Shown here one piece after another: positions 10,349-19,467 of a stretch of 64,000 nucleotides of DNA. The translations under genes were made by a program, and so were the position numbers. Origin of the DNA: Bacteroidota bacterium (lineage in GTDB: Bacteria > Bacteroidota > Bacteroidia > Chitinophagales > Chitinophagaceae); NCBI GenBank assembly GCA_018267915.1, contig JAFDXN010000060.1, positions 62,001-126,000 of the forward strand. The letters run 5' to 3'. The first letter of the stretch is position 1. Each line of letters begins with the position of its first letter. A model generated the notes under the pieces. That model made no database searches. It was not told the DNA's origin and was given only the letters and a program-made list of their open reading frames with translations.

Positions 10349-11236
10349 TTAATACCGGCAAAACCCCTTGCCGTGGCGTATCTCTACGCAGTCTTTCTTC
10401 GGCACTTCGCGGAAGCCATCGGGCGGCAGGCCGTATTTGGGGCTGCCGAACTTGCGCCGGGTAATCTTGTAGTAATAGAAAGTGTAGGGATCGTCAGGGT
10501 CGCGGGTGCACTTGGGAGGGTATTTTACTTCGGTGATCTGCGGGCCGATATCCCCCTGCTGTGCGGCAACAGCCGTTACCGCACAGCGTCCCTCCTCGAA
10601 GGAGGAATTCAGTACCGGTTCATTGCCTATGTATTGCCTATGCTGTGCCTGTGGGTTTTCTGTGGGGCTTCGATCGCCGGGAGCTTCCACATCCCCCTGT
10701 TCTGCGTCAACATTCGTTTCCGCAGAACGTCCCCCCTCAAGGGGGGAACCGTCATTTTCATCTCCCCAGTTGTAGGCGACCTCGTGGGATTTGATGCCGT
10801 TCATTTCGCGGCCCTGAAGGACTTCCTGAGCGTAGTCGGTGACCTGCTGGGCAAGTGTGATATCCCGGAGGCCGATGCGGGTGATGAGGTTTTGCATGAC
10901 ATCGATACTGGCGCCTACGGATACCTGCTTCTGTATATTATTAATGCAGACGATGAGCTTGCGCATGGTCTCTGCCTCCTTTAACGTAGGAAACCGGTTG
11001 CCTTCATCACGTGCATCGATCGCCTCGTTGAGTGCGGCTAACTGGTTGAAATACTGCTCGACAAGAATGGCGGGTGTGCGCCGTGCTGCCAGTTTTATTT
11101 CCTTCCATTTGCCATGTTTGACCCACAGGTTTACTGTTTTAGGGTCAACGCCGACGCGGCGGGCAATTTCGGCCTGGGAATGATCTGTAGCGAAAAAGAG
11201 ATCGCGTGCTGTTTGCTGTTCGGATGATTTTTTCAT
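10349..11236 (-). CDS. HTH protein (phage terminase small-subunit-like) with two in-frame palindromic inserts
   Basis: 295 residues. Residues about 8-45 form a helix-turn-helix (HSQAEIARRVGVDPKTVNLW) like those of phage terminase small subunits and transposase-type DNA-binding domains. A helical region follows to about 155. The middle (about 160-235) is low-complexity and encoded by two copies of a palindromic DNA element, giving the related peptides EGGRSAETNVDAEQGD and EEGRCAVTAVAAQQGD. The last 60 residues are rich in K, Y and P (DPYTFYYYKITRRKFG) and unrecognised. No phage genes are nearby, so this may be a domesticated or host gene. The repeat array at 11.24-12.11 kb begins 5 bp before its ATG and would lie in its promoter or leader. 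Function unknown. Confidence 0.7.
   Translation of the reverse strand: MKKSSEQQTARDLFFATDHSQAEIARRVGVDPKTVNLWVKHGKWKEIKLAARRTPAILVEQYFNQLAALNEAIDARDEGNRFPTLKEAETMRKLIVCINNIQKQVSVGASIDVMQNLITRIGLRDITLAQQVTDYAQEVLQGREMNGIKSHEVAYNWGDENDGSPLEGGRSAETNVDAEQGDVEAPGDRSPTENPQAQHRQYIGNEPVLNSSFEEGRCAVTAVAAQQGDIGPQITEVKYPPKCTRDPDDPYTFYYYKITRRKFGSPKYGLPPDGFREVPKKDCVEIRHGKGFCRY
10551..10610. repeat. Palindromic element copy A inside the HTH gene
   Basis: Two hairpins: CTGTGCGG pairs with CCGCACAG (8 bp), then CCTCCT, loop CGA, AGGAGG (6 bp). It opens with TCCCCCTG. Copy B begins 141 bp downstream, a multiple of three, so both copies are read in the same frame. Confidence 0.8.
10692..10750. repeat. Palindromic element copy B inside the HTH gene
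   Basis: Same layout as copy A with different stem sequences: TTCTGCG pairs with CGCAGAA, then CCCCCCT pairs with AGGGGGG. Several differences from copy A occur on both arms and preserve pairing, so hairpin structure rather than sequence is conserved. Confidence 0.8.
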
Positions 11237-11240
11237 AGTT

Positions 11241-11271
11241 GTTTAGTAGTTAGTAGTTAGTAGTTAGTAGA
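11241..11271. repeat. 7-bp tandem repeat next to the HTH start codon
   Basis: About four copies of TTAGTAG, beginning 5 bp upstream of the HTH gene ATG. It forms the near edge of the larger array. Confidence 0.7.
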
Positions 11272-11280
11272 GAGTATTTA

Positions 11281-12110
11281 GTCGTAAATCTTAAGTTGAA
11301 AGCTGTATTTGCAATATGTAAGCGCGAGGGGCACAAGTATGCTATCCTCATGGCCGCCCTACATACTTGCGCCGGTAGAGTATTTAGTCGTAAGTCATAA
11401 GTTGAAAGCTGTAATTGTAACATGTAAGCGCGAGGCGCACAAGTATGCTATCCCCCATGGCCGCCCTACATACTTGCGCCGGCAGAGTACTTAGTCGTAA
11501 GTCGTAAGTTATAAGTCATATGTCGTAAGTCGTAAGCTTTATTTGCAATATGTGAGCGGGAGGGGCACAAGTATGCTATCCTCATGGCCGCCCTACATAC
11601 TTGCGCCGGCAGAGTCGTAAGTTATTAGTCATAAGTCATAAGTCGTAAGTCATAAGTCATAAGTCGTAAGTCATAAATTGAAAGCTGGAATTGTAACATG
11701 TAAGCGCGAGGGGCACAAGTATGCTATCCTCATGGCCGCCCTACATACCTGCGCCGGCAGAGCCGGCAGAGTCGTAAGTTGTAAGTCGTAAGTTATAAGT
11801 CATATGTCGTAATTCGAAAGCTTTATTTGCAATATGTGAGCGGGAGGGGCACAAGTATGCTATCCTCATGGCCGCCCTACATACTTGCGCCGGCAGAGTT
11901 ATTAGTCATAAGTCATAAGTCGTAAGTCATAAATTGAAAGCTGGAATTGCAACATGTAAGCGCGAGGGGTACAAGTATGCTATCCTCATGGCCGCCCTAC
12001 ATACTTGCGCCGGCACAAGAGTACTTAGTCGTAAGTCGTAAGTTATAAGTCATAAGTCGTAAGTGTTAGCAGAAAGCTGTATTGCGACATATGGACGCCA
12101 AGGCATGCTA
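11281..12110. repeat. Higher-order minisatellite of six palindromic units with 7-bp spacer repeats
   Basis: Six cores of about 84 bp each contain CAAGTATG and, about 20 bases later, its inverse CATACTTG. The left arms start at 11334, 11440, 11568, 11716, 11852 and 11972; one copy has CATACCTG. The pairing extends to GGC/GCC with one A-C mismatch. Cores 3 and 5 share GCTTTATTTGCAATATGTGAG; cores 2, 4 and 6 share an AATTG(T/C)AACATGTAAG form, so two subtypes alternate. Spacers are tandem GTCRTAA heptamers with variants, giving steps of 106-148 bp. A decayed seventh copy lies at 12071-12110. No coding sequence is credible here. The array fills the gap between the divergent HTH and adhesin genes. 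Confidence 0.9.
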
Positions 12111-12238
12111 GGTGCTAAGGCGCATCCAGATAATATGATAGTTTAAGGCTCATAAAATGATAATTTCCCTGCAAAGGTCGGACGGGGTTTTGGATGGGAC
12201 AAATAAGGATATCCACATTTTTAGTTTGCAAATATGCC

Positions 12239-12292
12239 AATGTGAGAATGTGCAAATTGATAGTGTTCGAATGTGAGAATATGTAAAATTGA
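12239..12292. repeat. Short imperfect direct repeat
   Basis: Two copies of AATGTGAGAATRTG followed by a (C/T)AAA(A)TTGA tail, about 31 bp apart, in the A/T-rich stretch between the array and the adhesin gene. Nothing else was recognised in 12111-12385. Confidence 0.6.
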
Positions 12293-12385
12293 CGGTGGAG
12301 GCGAGATGAATGTATCACCTGCGGCGGGGATGACAAAAACACTTAGGAGATATGATTAATTATATTTTTTCTGTATTTTTATATT

Positions 12386-15250
12386 GTGAAACCTGTTGTC
12401 GCCACCTGTCTTTTATTCATGCTGAACTGCCCGCTTTTTTGCTATGGGCAGGGTGAAAATAATATCTGGTGTTTCGGATACCAGCTAGGATTGGATTTTA
12501 CCGGCGGGCCGCCGGTGCAGATTACCACGCCAATGATCGCGGTCGAAGCTTGCGGATCCGTCTGCGATCCGGCAGGCAATCTGCTTTTTTACTCCAATGC
12601 CAATGAGGTTTATGACCGTAACAACAACATAATGCCAAATGGCAGCGGACTACAGGGGGGTACTTCCTGCACACAGGGTGTCGCTATCGTCCAATCGTAC
12701 GCCAACGCAGATCAGTATTTCCTGTTTACAATGGATAACGATCCTGCATATCCTGCTACGACAGGATACCTCCATTATTCAGTGATCGACATGACGCTCA
12801 ATGCAGGACTAGGCGATGTGATAGTGGGACAAAAAAACATCTTGCTTGATAGTGGAATGCTTGAGAAAATGATAGTGGTGAGGGGCAGCGGATGTTTTAG
12901 CTGGCTGTTGGTGCATCATATGTCGTCACCGCTTTTTCATGCCTTTAAAATCGATGCCTCCGGATTAAACACCAATCCCATCGTTTCAACTTCGGGTTTT
13001 CACAATAGCAATAACTATTATGCCCTCGGTGAGATGAAGGTGGCGCAGGGGGACAGTATTATAGCATTAGTTACTTATTGGAACCCCATTTTAGAACTGC
13101 ATTCCTTCAACAATAGTACAGGTGTCGTCTCCAATGGTGTTGATCTTGATTCGTCATTGATTGCTGGTAGTACCTGGTACGGGATCAGTTTCTCGCCTGA
13201 TGGCAGCAGGTTATATCGCACCTGTTTTTCAAATCCCGTAGGTCTCTACCAGTATGATATGAGCCTGATGCCGAACGTGGCAGCTGTCTATAATTCGAGG
13301 ACACAGATCGCTAATCATTTATACCATAGTATGCGCATTGGGCCTGACAATAAGGTTTATGTTTCGGACGGTAACGAGGTGCTATGGGCAGTTAACAATC
13401 CCAACGCGCTGGGGCCGGCCTGCAATTTTGGAATGACCAATTTGACCGGTGCGATCGGGATAGGAAATAATTTCGTGTCCCACGTGGTGGCGCAATCCAG
13501 CATTTATTCCCATGATACCACAGTCTGCCTGCACTTTAATACACTGACTCAATCGTCGGCAGCTGGCTACATAACTTATCAATGGAGTGACGGTAAAACA
13601 ACACAATCGGATACCTTCTCCGCTACGGGCACTAAATGGGTGGTGGCAACTCAGAGTTGCAGTATCAGGGTAGATACCTTTCATGTGACGGCGATGCCCT
13701 TTAGCCAAAACACGGCTGTTACGGACACTTCAGTATGTTTTATCAATAACGTGCCTGTGGTTACCGCGCCGGGAGGGTATACTTCGTATGCATGGAGTGA
13801 CGGCTTCACACAACAACAGGATACGTTCAGCGCTCCAGGCACAAAATGGGTGATAGCAAAAAATGTAAATGCCTGCACGGAGCTTACCGATACCTTTAAA
13901 GTGCACAGCAGTTTAGACACGACAACATATGTTACCGATACCACCCATTGTGTAGCCTATTCGCCGATCACGATCTTTGGCCCGGCCGGTTATACTACTT
14001 ATTTGTGGAGCGATGGCAAAACCACACAGGTGGATACCTTCTTCTCAAGCACTACAAAATGGGTGCGCGCTCAAAACGGCTGCAATATTTTGATAGACAC
14101 GGTACATTTTACAGCGACGCAGGTGCCGCAGGATTCGGTGACTATGCTGGGAACGGATACTGCAATATGTTTTGAAGCAGGCGCAGTGAGCGTATCAGCC
14201 CCGGCGGGATATACCTACTATCTTTGGAGCGATGGAAGCACACAACAGGTTGACGTTTTTACAGGTCCCGGTACTAAATGGGTTTACTCGCAGCGTTTGT
14301 GCTATCTTTTTGTGGATACCTTCCTGGTCCATTCCGCAGGCACTGACACGCTGAGGGGGAGGGTGGACACGACGCTATGCTTCAGCAGCGGAGTGCGCCT
14401 GAGCGCAGCGCCGGGCTACCTGAGCTATCAATGGACTGACGGTAATACGGGACAAACAGACACCTTCAGCTACACGTCGACAAAGCTGGTGTATGCACAT
14501 AAGGCATGCGCCGAACGAGTTGATACGATGCATGCGCAATTCATCAACGATCTGAGTGTGAACCTGGGACCGGATACCGCCATTTGTAAGGGCGAGAAGG
14601 TGGTGCTGAATGCGACAAACACAATTTACAATACGGCAAAGTACCTATGGCAGGACGGTAGCACCAATGCTACCTATACTGTGACCAGTGGCGGAGATTA
14701 TGGTGTGAGTGTGAGCGTGGGGCCATGTACTGTGAGTGATGTAATCAGGGTGCATGAGAAGGTGATAGACGTGAAGCTGGGTAATGGACTGATACCCTGC
14801 CACGAGGACTCGATAATACTGGATGCGGGTGTGGACAATGCGAGCTACCTGTGGCAGGACGGCAGCACGAGGCGTACTTATAAGGCAACGAAAGAAGGAA
14901 GCTACAGCGTGAAGGTGATGCAGGATGACTGCAGTACTACAGCGAGCGTGACGGTGCGCTTCGAAGGATGTGACTGCGTGGTGGTATTGCCGACGGGCTT
15001 CAGTCCGAATAACGACAGCAGGAATGACAGGTTCGGTCCGACCATCAATTGCCCGGTGAGCAGTTTTAAGATGATGATCTACAACCGCTGGGGCAACGAG
15101 GTATTCGATAGCGAGGATGTGAGCAACAGATGGGATGGTACGGTTAAAGGCGTACCTGTTGATGGAGACACGTTCAACTACTATATAGAGTTTAAAGACG
15201 GTGAAGGAAAGACTTACTATTACAAAGGCACAGTTACACTGGTGAGGTAG
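12386..15250 (+). CDS. Secreted repeat protein, T9SS type B sorting domain
   Basis: 954 residues from a GTG start that opens a signal peptide (MKPVVATCLLFMLNCPLFCYGQ). Residues about 25-380 look like a beta-propeller of the kind found in many Bacteroidota secreted proteins (NNIWCFGYQLGLDF, CDPAGNLLFYSN, GSRLYRT, GPDNKVYVSDG). Five repeats of about 70 residues follow with a GY-x3-Y-x-WSDG core (tryptophan codons at 13583, 13793, 14006, 14225 and 14432), then two shorter SYLWQDGST repeats. The last 90 residues (LPTGFSPNNDSRNDRFGP to TVTLVR) are a gliding-motility-associated type B sorting domain. Probably surface-attached; ligand unknown. It starts just beyond the satellite array. Confidence 0.88.
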   Translation: MKPVVATCLLFMLNCPLFCYGQGENNIWCFGYQLGLDFTGGPPVQITTPMIAVEACGSVCDPAGNLLFYSNANEVYDRNNNIMPNGSGLQGGTSCTQGVAIVQSYANADQYFLFTMDNDPAYPATTGYLHYSVIDMTLNAGLGDVIVGQKNILLDSGMLEKMIVVRGSGCFSWLLVHHMSSPLFHAFKIDASGLNTNPIVSTSGFHNSNNYYALGEMKVAQGDSIIALVTYWNPILELHSFNNSTGVVSNGVDLDSSLIAGSTWYGISFSPDGSRLYRTCFSNPVGLYQYDMSLMPNVAAVYNSRTQIANHLYHSMRIGPDNKVYVSDGNEVLWAVNNPNALGPACNFGMTNLTGAIGIGNNFVSHVVAQSSIYSHDTTVCLHFNTLTQSSAAGYITYQWSDGKTTQSDTFSATGTKWVVATQSCSIRVDTFHVTAMPFSQNTAVTDTSVCFINNVPVVTAPGGYTSYAWSDGFTQQQDTFSAPGTKWVIAKNVNACTELTDTFKVHSSLDTTTYVTDTTHCVAYSPITIFGPAGYTTYLWSDGKTTQVDTFFSSTTKWVRAQNGCNILIDTVHFTATQVPQDSVTMLGTDTAICFEAGAVSVSAPAGYTYYLWSDGSTQQVDVFTGPGTKWVYSQRLCYLFVDTFLVHSAGTDTLRGRVDTTLCFSSGVRLSAAPGYLSYQWTDGNTGQTDTFSYTSTKLVYAHKACAERVDTMHAQFINDLSVNLGPDTAICKGEKVVLNATNTIYNTAKYLWQDGSTNATYTVTSGGDYGVSVSVGPCTVSDVIRVHEKVIDVKLGNGLIPCHEDSIILDAGVDNASYLWQDGSTRRTYKATKEGSYSVKVMQDDCSTTASVTVRFEGCDCVVVLPTGFSPNNDSRNDRFGPTINCPVSSFKMMIYNRWGNEVFDSEDVSNRWDGTVKGVPVDGDTFNYYIEFKDGEGKTYYYKGTVTLVR

Positions 15251-15270
15251 TTGTGTCAGATCACCGTCCA

Positions 15271-15525
15271 CTAATTGCTGAAAATAGCCTTGCCTTCCTC
15301 GTCGATGACGAAGTGTCTGCAGATACCCGCTATGTGCCACTTGGTGCTGTTCGCTTTTTTGTCGAAAGATTCGTCTGAAAAAGTGTTAACCCGGCAGTCG
15401 AGGCTGCGGGCCAGGTACTCTTCATCGTTAATGATAATACGCCAATAAAAATCGGTATCGCCGTGCATGGTATTGAAGCGTATCTTGAAAAAGATATTGT
15501 CGTCGAGTGATATCGGTGTCATCAA
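15271..15525 (-). CDS. Small conserved-looking hypothetical protein
   Basis: 84 residues, no signal peptide or membrane segment. Its ATG (15525) overlaps the stop of the upstream aminotransferase gene (ATGA arrangement), supporting a real, translationally coupled gene. The sequence has alternating polar and aromatic beta-type segments (FFKIRFNTMHGDTDFYWRI, KWHIAGICRHFVIDEEG). No family is recognised. Confidence 0.65.
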   Translation of the reverse strand: MMTPISLDDNIFFKIRFNTMHGDTDFYWRIIINDEEYLARSLDCRVNTFSDESFDKKANSTKWHIAGICRHFVIDEEGKAIFSN

Positions 15526-16778
15526 TGTGCTTTTTGTAGTGCTGATTCCAATTTTTTGAACATTTCATCTATCTCTCCAAGTGAGCAGGTGCCTACGCTG
15601 AGGCGGTACCAAGGCGATTGCCTGTCGGCGCCGAAGGCATAGAAGGGCACGAGGGCCAGCTTCGCCTCATCCAGCAGGTAACTCGTTACATCGTTCTGCG
15701 TTTCCAGGAAGCGGCCATTGGGGCTCCGGCCCTTGAGGTCGATCCTGATGGTGAGATAGATGGCGGCTTGCGGTGCAACGGCATCTACAGGGTATCCTTT
15801 ATCCTTAAGTGCTTTGAAGCCGTTGTATATCTTCACCAGGCGCTCTTCGAGTGCTGCCTTAAAGCCCGACAGGTAAGTGTCGATGGCCTGCTCCTCGCTC
15901 ATGAACTGTGCTGTGGCTTTCTGTTCGGCCATTGGCGCCCATGCACCGATGTGGCTAAGGAGCGCCTTCATTTTTGCTATCACCTTGGTGGGGCCCAGCG
16001 CCCAGCCCACGCGCACGCCGGTTGCAGCAAATGCCTTTGATATCCCATCTACGAAGATTGTATATGGTTTTATTTCCGGCCGTAGCGCTACGGGGTTGTA
16101 GTGTACTGTGTTGCCATAGGTGAGTACCCAATACATCTGGTCGAACATGATGTAGAGCTTTTTGGCATCGGCACTGCGCCTGCTGTTTTCTTCCAGCACC
16201 ATATCGCATATCTCTTCCAGCGTTTGCTTGTTAAGCGTAGTGCCGGTAGGGTTTTGCGGTGTGCAGAGGCAGATGAGCGTTGCGTCTTCTATATGCGGCC
16301 TTATGTCGTTTGCCGTTGGCATAAAGTCATTTTCCGGCAGCGCTTCCACTACACAGTGGCGGCCGTGGTTCATGTGGGTGTAGTGATTGTTGTTCCACGA
16401 TGGGACCGCATAGATCACCTTATCGCCTTCGTCGACTATTGTTTTGAAAACAGAATAAATAAGCGGTCTGCCGCCTGAGGCTACCAGTATTTCGTTAGCA
16501 GCATATTGAATGCCCTCGCGCTTGGCAATGAAGGCGGCAACTGCCTGCCTGAGTTCCAGCAGGCCATCGCCGGGAGGATAATTGGTGTAATGTTGCTTAT
16601 AAGCATCGATGACGAGCTCCTCAAGTCGCCCGGGGATAGGGAATATCTTCGGGTCAAAGTCGCCGATGGTATAGTTATATATTTTCTCTCCCTGACGGAT
16701 GCGGTCGGCGATCTCATTTCCGAGACGGACGATCTCGGAACCAGTAAGCGATTCTGACAGTTGGCTTAATAAACTCAT
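15522..16778 (-). CDS. PLP-dependent aminotransferase, class I/II
   Basis: 418 residues of fold-type I aminotransferase. Visible features are NYTIGDFDPKIFPIP at the N-terminus, NYPPGDGLLELRQAVA, the phosphate-binding ASGGRPLIY segment (around 103), the CTPQNPTGT motif (around 195) and the PLP-binding lysine in VDGISKAFAATGVRVGWALG (around 265). It resembles AspC-type enzymes, but the amino-acid substrate cannot be fixed from sequence. It is transcribed divergently from acs across 85 bp and overlaps the small downstream gene. Confidence 0.88.
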   Translation of the reverse strand: MSLLSQLSESLTGSEIVRLGNEIADRIRQGEKIYNYTIGDFDPKIFPIPGRLEELVIDAYKQHYTNYPPGDGLLELRQAVAAFIAKREGIQYAANEILVASGGRPLIYSVFKTIVDEGDKVIYAVPSWNNNHYTHMNHGRHCVVEALPENDFMPTANDIRPHIEDATLICLCTPQNPTGTTLNKQTLEEICDMVLEENSRRSADAKKLYIMFDQMYWVLTYGNTVHYNPVALRPEIKPYTIFVDGISKAFAATGVRVGWALGPTKVIAKMKALLSHIGAWAPMAEQKATAQFMSEEQAIDTYLSGFKAALEERLVKIYNGFKALKDKGYPVDAVAPQAAIYLTIRIDLKGRSPNGRFLETQNDVTSYLLDEAKLALVPFYAFGADRQSPWYRLSVGTCSLGEIDEMFKKLESALQKAH

Positions 16779-16863
16779 CTATCGTAATATACTAATAATG
16801 GAACAAATGTATTGAACCAGCGCAAAATTGTAAATTTACTTACACCACTAAAGACCAGGAAAT

Positions 16864-18762
16864 ATGTCATATCCTTATAAAATCGGTTCAAAAGAAGCAT
16901 ACCAGGCCGCATGGAAGAGAAGCGTGGAAGACCCCGAAGGGTTCTGGGCCGATGTGGCTGGCAATTTTGACTGGAAGAAGCGTTGGGACAAAGTGTTGGA
17001 TTGGAATTTTACAGAACCAAACGTGAAATGGTTCGTTGGCGGGAAGCTGAACGTCACTGAGAACTGCCTGGACCGGCACCTGGTGGAACGGGGTGACGAG
17101 GCGGCTATCATATGGGAGCCTAATAATCCTAAAGAGCAGTATCGCACACTCAGCTATACAGAGCTGCATGCAGAAGTATGCCGTTTTGCGAATGTTCTAA
17201 AGAACAATGGCGTACGCAAGGGAGACAGGGTGTGCATATACATGGGTATGGTGCCTGAACTGGCAATTGCCGTGCTGGCGTGTGCAAGGATAGGCGCGAT
17301 ACACTCTGTGATCTTCGGAGGTTTTAGCGCAAAAAGCATTGCTGACAGGCTGGTGGATGCACAAGCGGAGTATATAGTGACAGCAGACGGGGCATACCGT
17401 GGTGCGAAAGATATACCGCTGAAGAGCGTGATCGACGACGCGCTGGACCAGGTGGACATTGTAAAAAAAGTAATCGTGCTGCTGCGCACCAAGACGCCGG
17501 TGAGTATGATAAAGAACCGGGACGTGTGGTGGGCGGATGAGATGGCGCGAGCGGATGCCGCTTGCCCGGCAGAGGTAATGGATGCTGAGGACCCGCTGTT
17601 CATACTCTACACATCAGGATCGACGGGGAAGCCAAAGGGTGTGGTGCATAGCAGCGGCGGGTACATGGTGTATGCTGCGTACAGTTTTGTGAATGTGTTT
17701 CAGTATGAGCCGGCGCAGATCCATTTCTGCACGGCAGATATAGGGTGGATAACGGGGCACAGCTATATAGTGTACGGTCCGCTGTGTGCGGGTGCTACCG
17801 TTATGATGTTTGAAGGGATACCGACATGGCCGGATGCGGGAAGATTTTGGGATATAGTGGACAAGCATAAGGTGAACATTCTCTATACTGCGCCAACGGC
17901 CATACGCAGCCTGATGGCCTACGGTACGGAGTGGGTGGACAAGCATGACTTGAGCAGCTTAAGGATATTGGGCTCGGTAGGAGAGCCGATCAATGAAGAG
18001 GCCTGGCATTGGTTTGATAAACATGTTGGCAAAGGCAAATGTCCTATAGTAGACACCTGGTGGCAAACGGAAACCGGTGGTATTATGATATCGAACCTGG
18101 CAGGGGTGACGCCGGCAAAGCCATCGTTTGCCACACTGCCCCTGCCAGGTGTGCAGCCGGTATTAATGGATGAGAAGGGCAATGAAATAGAGGGTAACGA
18201 TGTGAGTGGCAACCTGTGCATTAAATTTCCCTGGCCGTCTATCATACGGACAACCTATGGCGATCATGAGCGCTGCCGTGCCAACTATTTTGCAGCTTAT
18301 CCGAATTATTACTTCACCGGCGACGGATGCTACATGGATGTTGATGGCAATTACAGAATCACCGGGCGGGTGGATGATGTGCTGAACGTGAGCGGACACA
18401 GAATAGGAACTGCTGAGGTAGAGAACGCAATTAATATGCATGAGGGTGTAGTGGAAAGCGCGGTAGTAGGTTACCCGCACGACCTGAAAGGGCAGGGTAT
18501 CTATGCCTACGTGATACATGATAACACACATGATGAAGAGCTGACGAGACAGGATATTCTGCAAACGGTGGCCCGTATTATCGGGCCGATTGCAAAGCCC
18601 GATAAGATACAATTCGTGAAAGGCTTGCCTAAAACGAGAAGCGGGAAAATAATGCGCCGCATACTGCGTAAGATAGCCGAGGGCGACATGAGCAATATGG
18701 GCGACACGACAACGCTGCTGGACCCGCAGGTAGTGGATGACATAAAAGAAGGAAAGCTGTGA
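16864..18762 (+). CDS. acs: Acetyl-coenzyme A synthetase
   Basis: Converts acetate, ATP and CoA to acetyl-CoA in the cytoplasm. The 632 residues match AMP-forming acetate-CoA ligases. Motifs in order: N-terminal YPYKIGSKEAYQAAWKRS; ATP-binding YTSGSTGKPKGVVH (about 248); GWITGHSYIVYGPL, a typical acetyl-CoA synthetase motif (about 288); DTWWQTETGG (about 393); GRVDDVLNVSGHRIGTAEVE (about 502); and the C-terminal KTRSGKIMRR, whose lysine is the acetylation site that silences the enzyme in studied bacteria. Its stop overlaps the next gene by 4 bp (GTGA). Confidence 0.97.
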   Translation: MSYPYKIGSKEAYQAAWKRSVEDPEGFWADVAGNFDWKKRWDKVLDWNFTEPNVKWFVGGKLNVTENCLDRHLVERGDEAAIIWEPNNPKEQYRTLSYTELHAEVCRFANVLKNNGVRKGDRVCIYMGMVPELAIAVLACARIGAIHSVIFGGFSAKSIADRLVDAQAEYIVTADGAYRGAKDIPLKSVIDDALDQVDIVKKVIVLLRTKTPVSMIKNRDVWWADEMARADAACPAEVMDAEDPLFILYTSGSTGKPKGVVHSSGGYMVYAAYSFVNVFQYEPAQIHFCTADIGWITGHSYIVYGPLCAGATVMMFEGIPTWPDAGRFWDIVDKHKVNILYTAPTAIRSLMAYGTEWVDKHDLSSLRILGSVGEPINEEAWHWFDKHVGKGKCPIVDTWWQTETGGIMISNLAGVTPAKPSFATLPLPGVQPVLMDEKGNEIEGNDVSGNLCIKFPWPSIIRTTYGDHERCRANYFAAYPNYYFTGDGCYMDVDGNYRITGRVDDVLNVSGHRIGTAEVENAINMHEGVVESAVVGYPHDLKGQGIYAYVIHDNTHDEELTRQDILQTVARIIGPIAKPDKIQFVKGLPKTRSGKIMRRILRKIAEGDMSNMGDTTTLLDPQVVDDIKEGKL

Positions 18763-19451
18763 GCGGTACGGAAACGTTTGCGGGCAGGGTGCTGCGCCTT
18801 TTTAAGAAAGTAGACTATAAGGGTGCATTGCCGGAGGGTATAGCGATCATGAACCCTTACAAGGATAAGCGTGTAATGGTTTGTGTGAAGGCCTTTTACA
18901 ATAAGTATTATGGAGACAACAATAGGCGTAGACTGATACTAGGCATTAATCCAGGACGGCTAGGAGCGGGTGCTACAGGCATTCCTTTTACGGATCCGAA
19001 GCGGCTGATAGAAAAATGCGGGATACCATATGCAGGAAAACTTTTGCATGAACCCTCCTCGGTATATGTGTACGAGATGATAGAAGCTTACGGTGGCGCT
19101 GAGGCTTTCTATGCCGATTATTATATCAGCTCAGTGTGCCCGCTGGGGTTCGTAAAGATGGACAGGCAAGGTAAGGCTACCAACTACAATTATTTCGATA
19201 GTAAAGGACTGATTGGAATGCTACGCGATTTCATTGATTGGAATATTAAAGAGCAGATAAAGATAGGTTGCGATACAGACAAGGTATTTTGCCTGGGCTA
19301 TTCGAAAAATTATCAATTTCTGTCACAGTTGAACAAGGAGAACAAATATTTCGGGGAGATCGTTCCGTTGGAGCATCCCCGGTTTATAGTACAGTATAAG
19401 TCGAAAGAGAAGGACAGGTATATAGCGGATTATTTGAAGAAATTAGCTTGA
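18759..19451 (+). CDS. SMUG-like uracil-DNA glycosylase family protein
   Basis: 230 residues. GINPGRLGAGATGIPFTDP (around 66) closely resembles the active-site loop of SMUG1 glycosylases, including the catalytic asparagine in the NPG segment. EHPRF near residue 207 matches the position of the second conserved histidine. Such enzymes remove uracil or oxidised pyrimidines from DNA; Bacteroidota homologs have been classed as DUF4918. The GTG start overlaps the acs stop, so it is probably translated from the acs mRNA although no metabolic link is known. The substrate is inferred. Confidence 0.75.
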   Translation: MSGTETFAGRVLRLFKKVDYKGALPEGIAIMNPYKDKRVMVCVKAFYNKYYGDNNRRRLILGINPGRLGAGATGIPFTDPKRLIEKCGIPYAGKLLHEPSSVYVYEMIEAYGGAEAFYADYYISSVCPLGFVKMDRQGKATNYNYFDSKGLIGMLRDFIDWNIKEQIKIGCDTDKVFCLGYSKNYQFLSQLNKENKYFGEIVPLEHPRFIVQYKSKEKDRYIADYLKKLA

Positions 19452-19467
19452 GTGATTATCTTGTTGT

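Noticed and set aside
10349-11236. Prophage remnant
   Set aside because: Only the HTH protein resembles a phage small terminase; no portal, capsid, integrase or att-like repeats are adjacent.
11281-12110. CRISPR array
   Set aside because: Repeats are about 84 bp, imperfect and of two subtypes; the spacers are themselves heptamer repeats of unequal length, and there are no cas genes nearby.
12115-12342. 75-residue minus-strand ORF beside the array
   Set aside because: No recognisable domain; rich in His/Leu as expected from translating A/T-rich repeats; no promoter.
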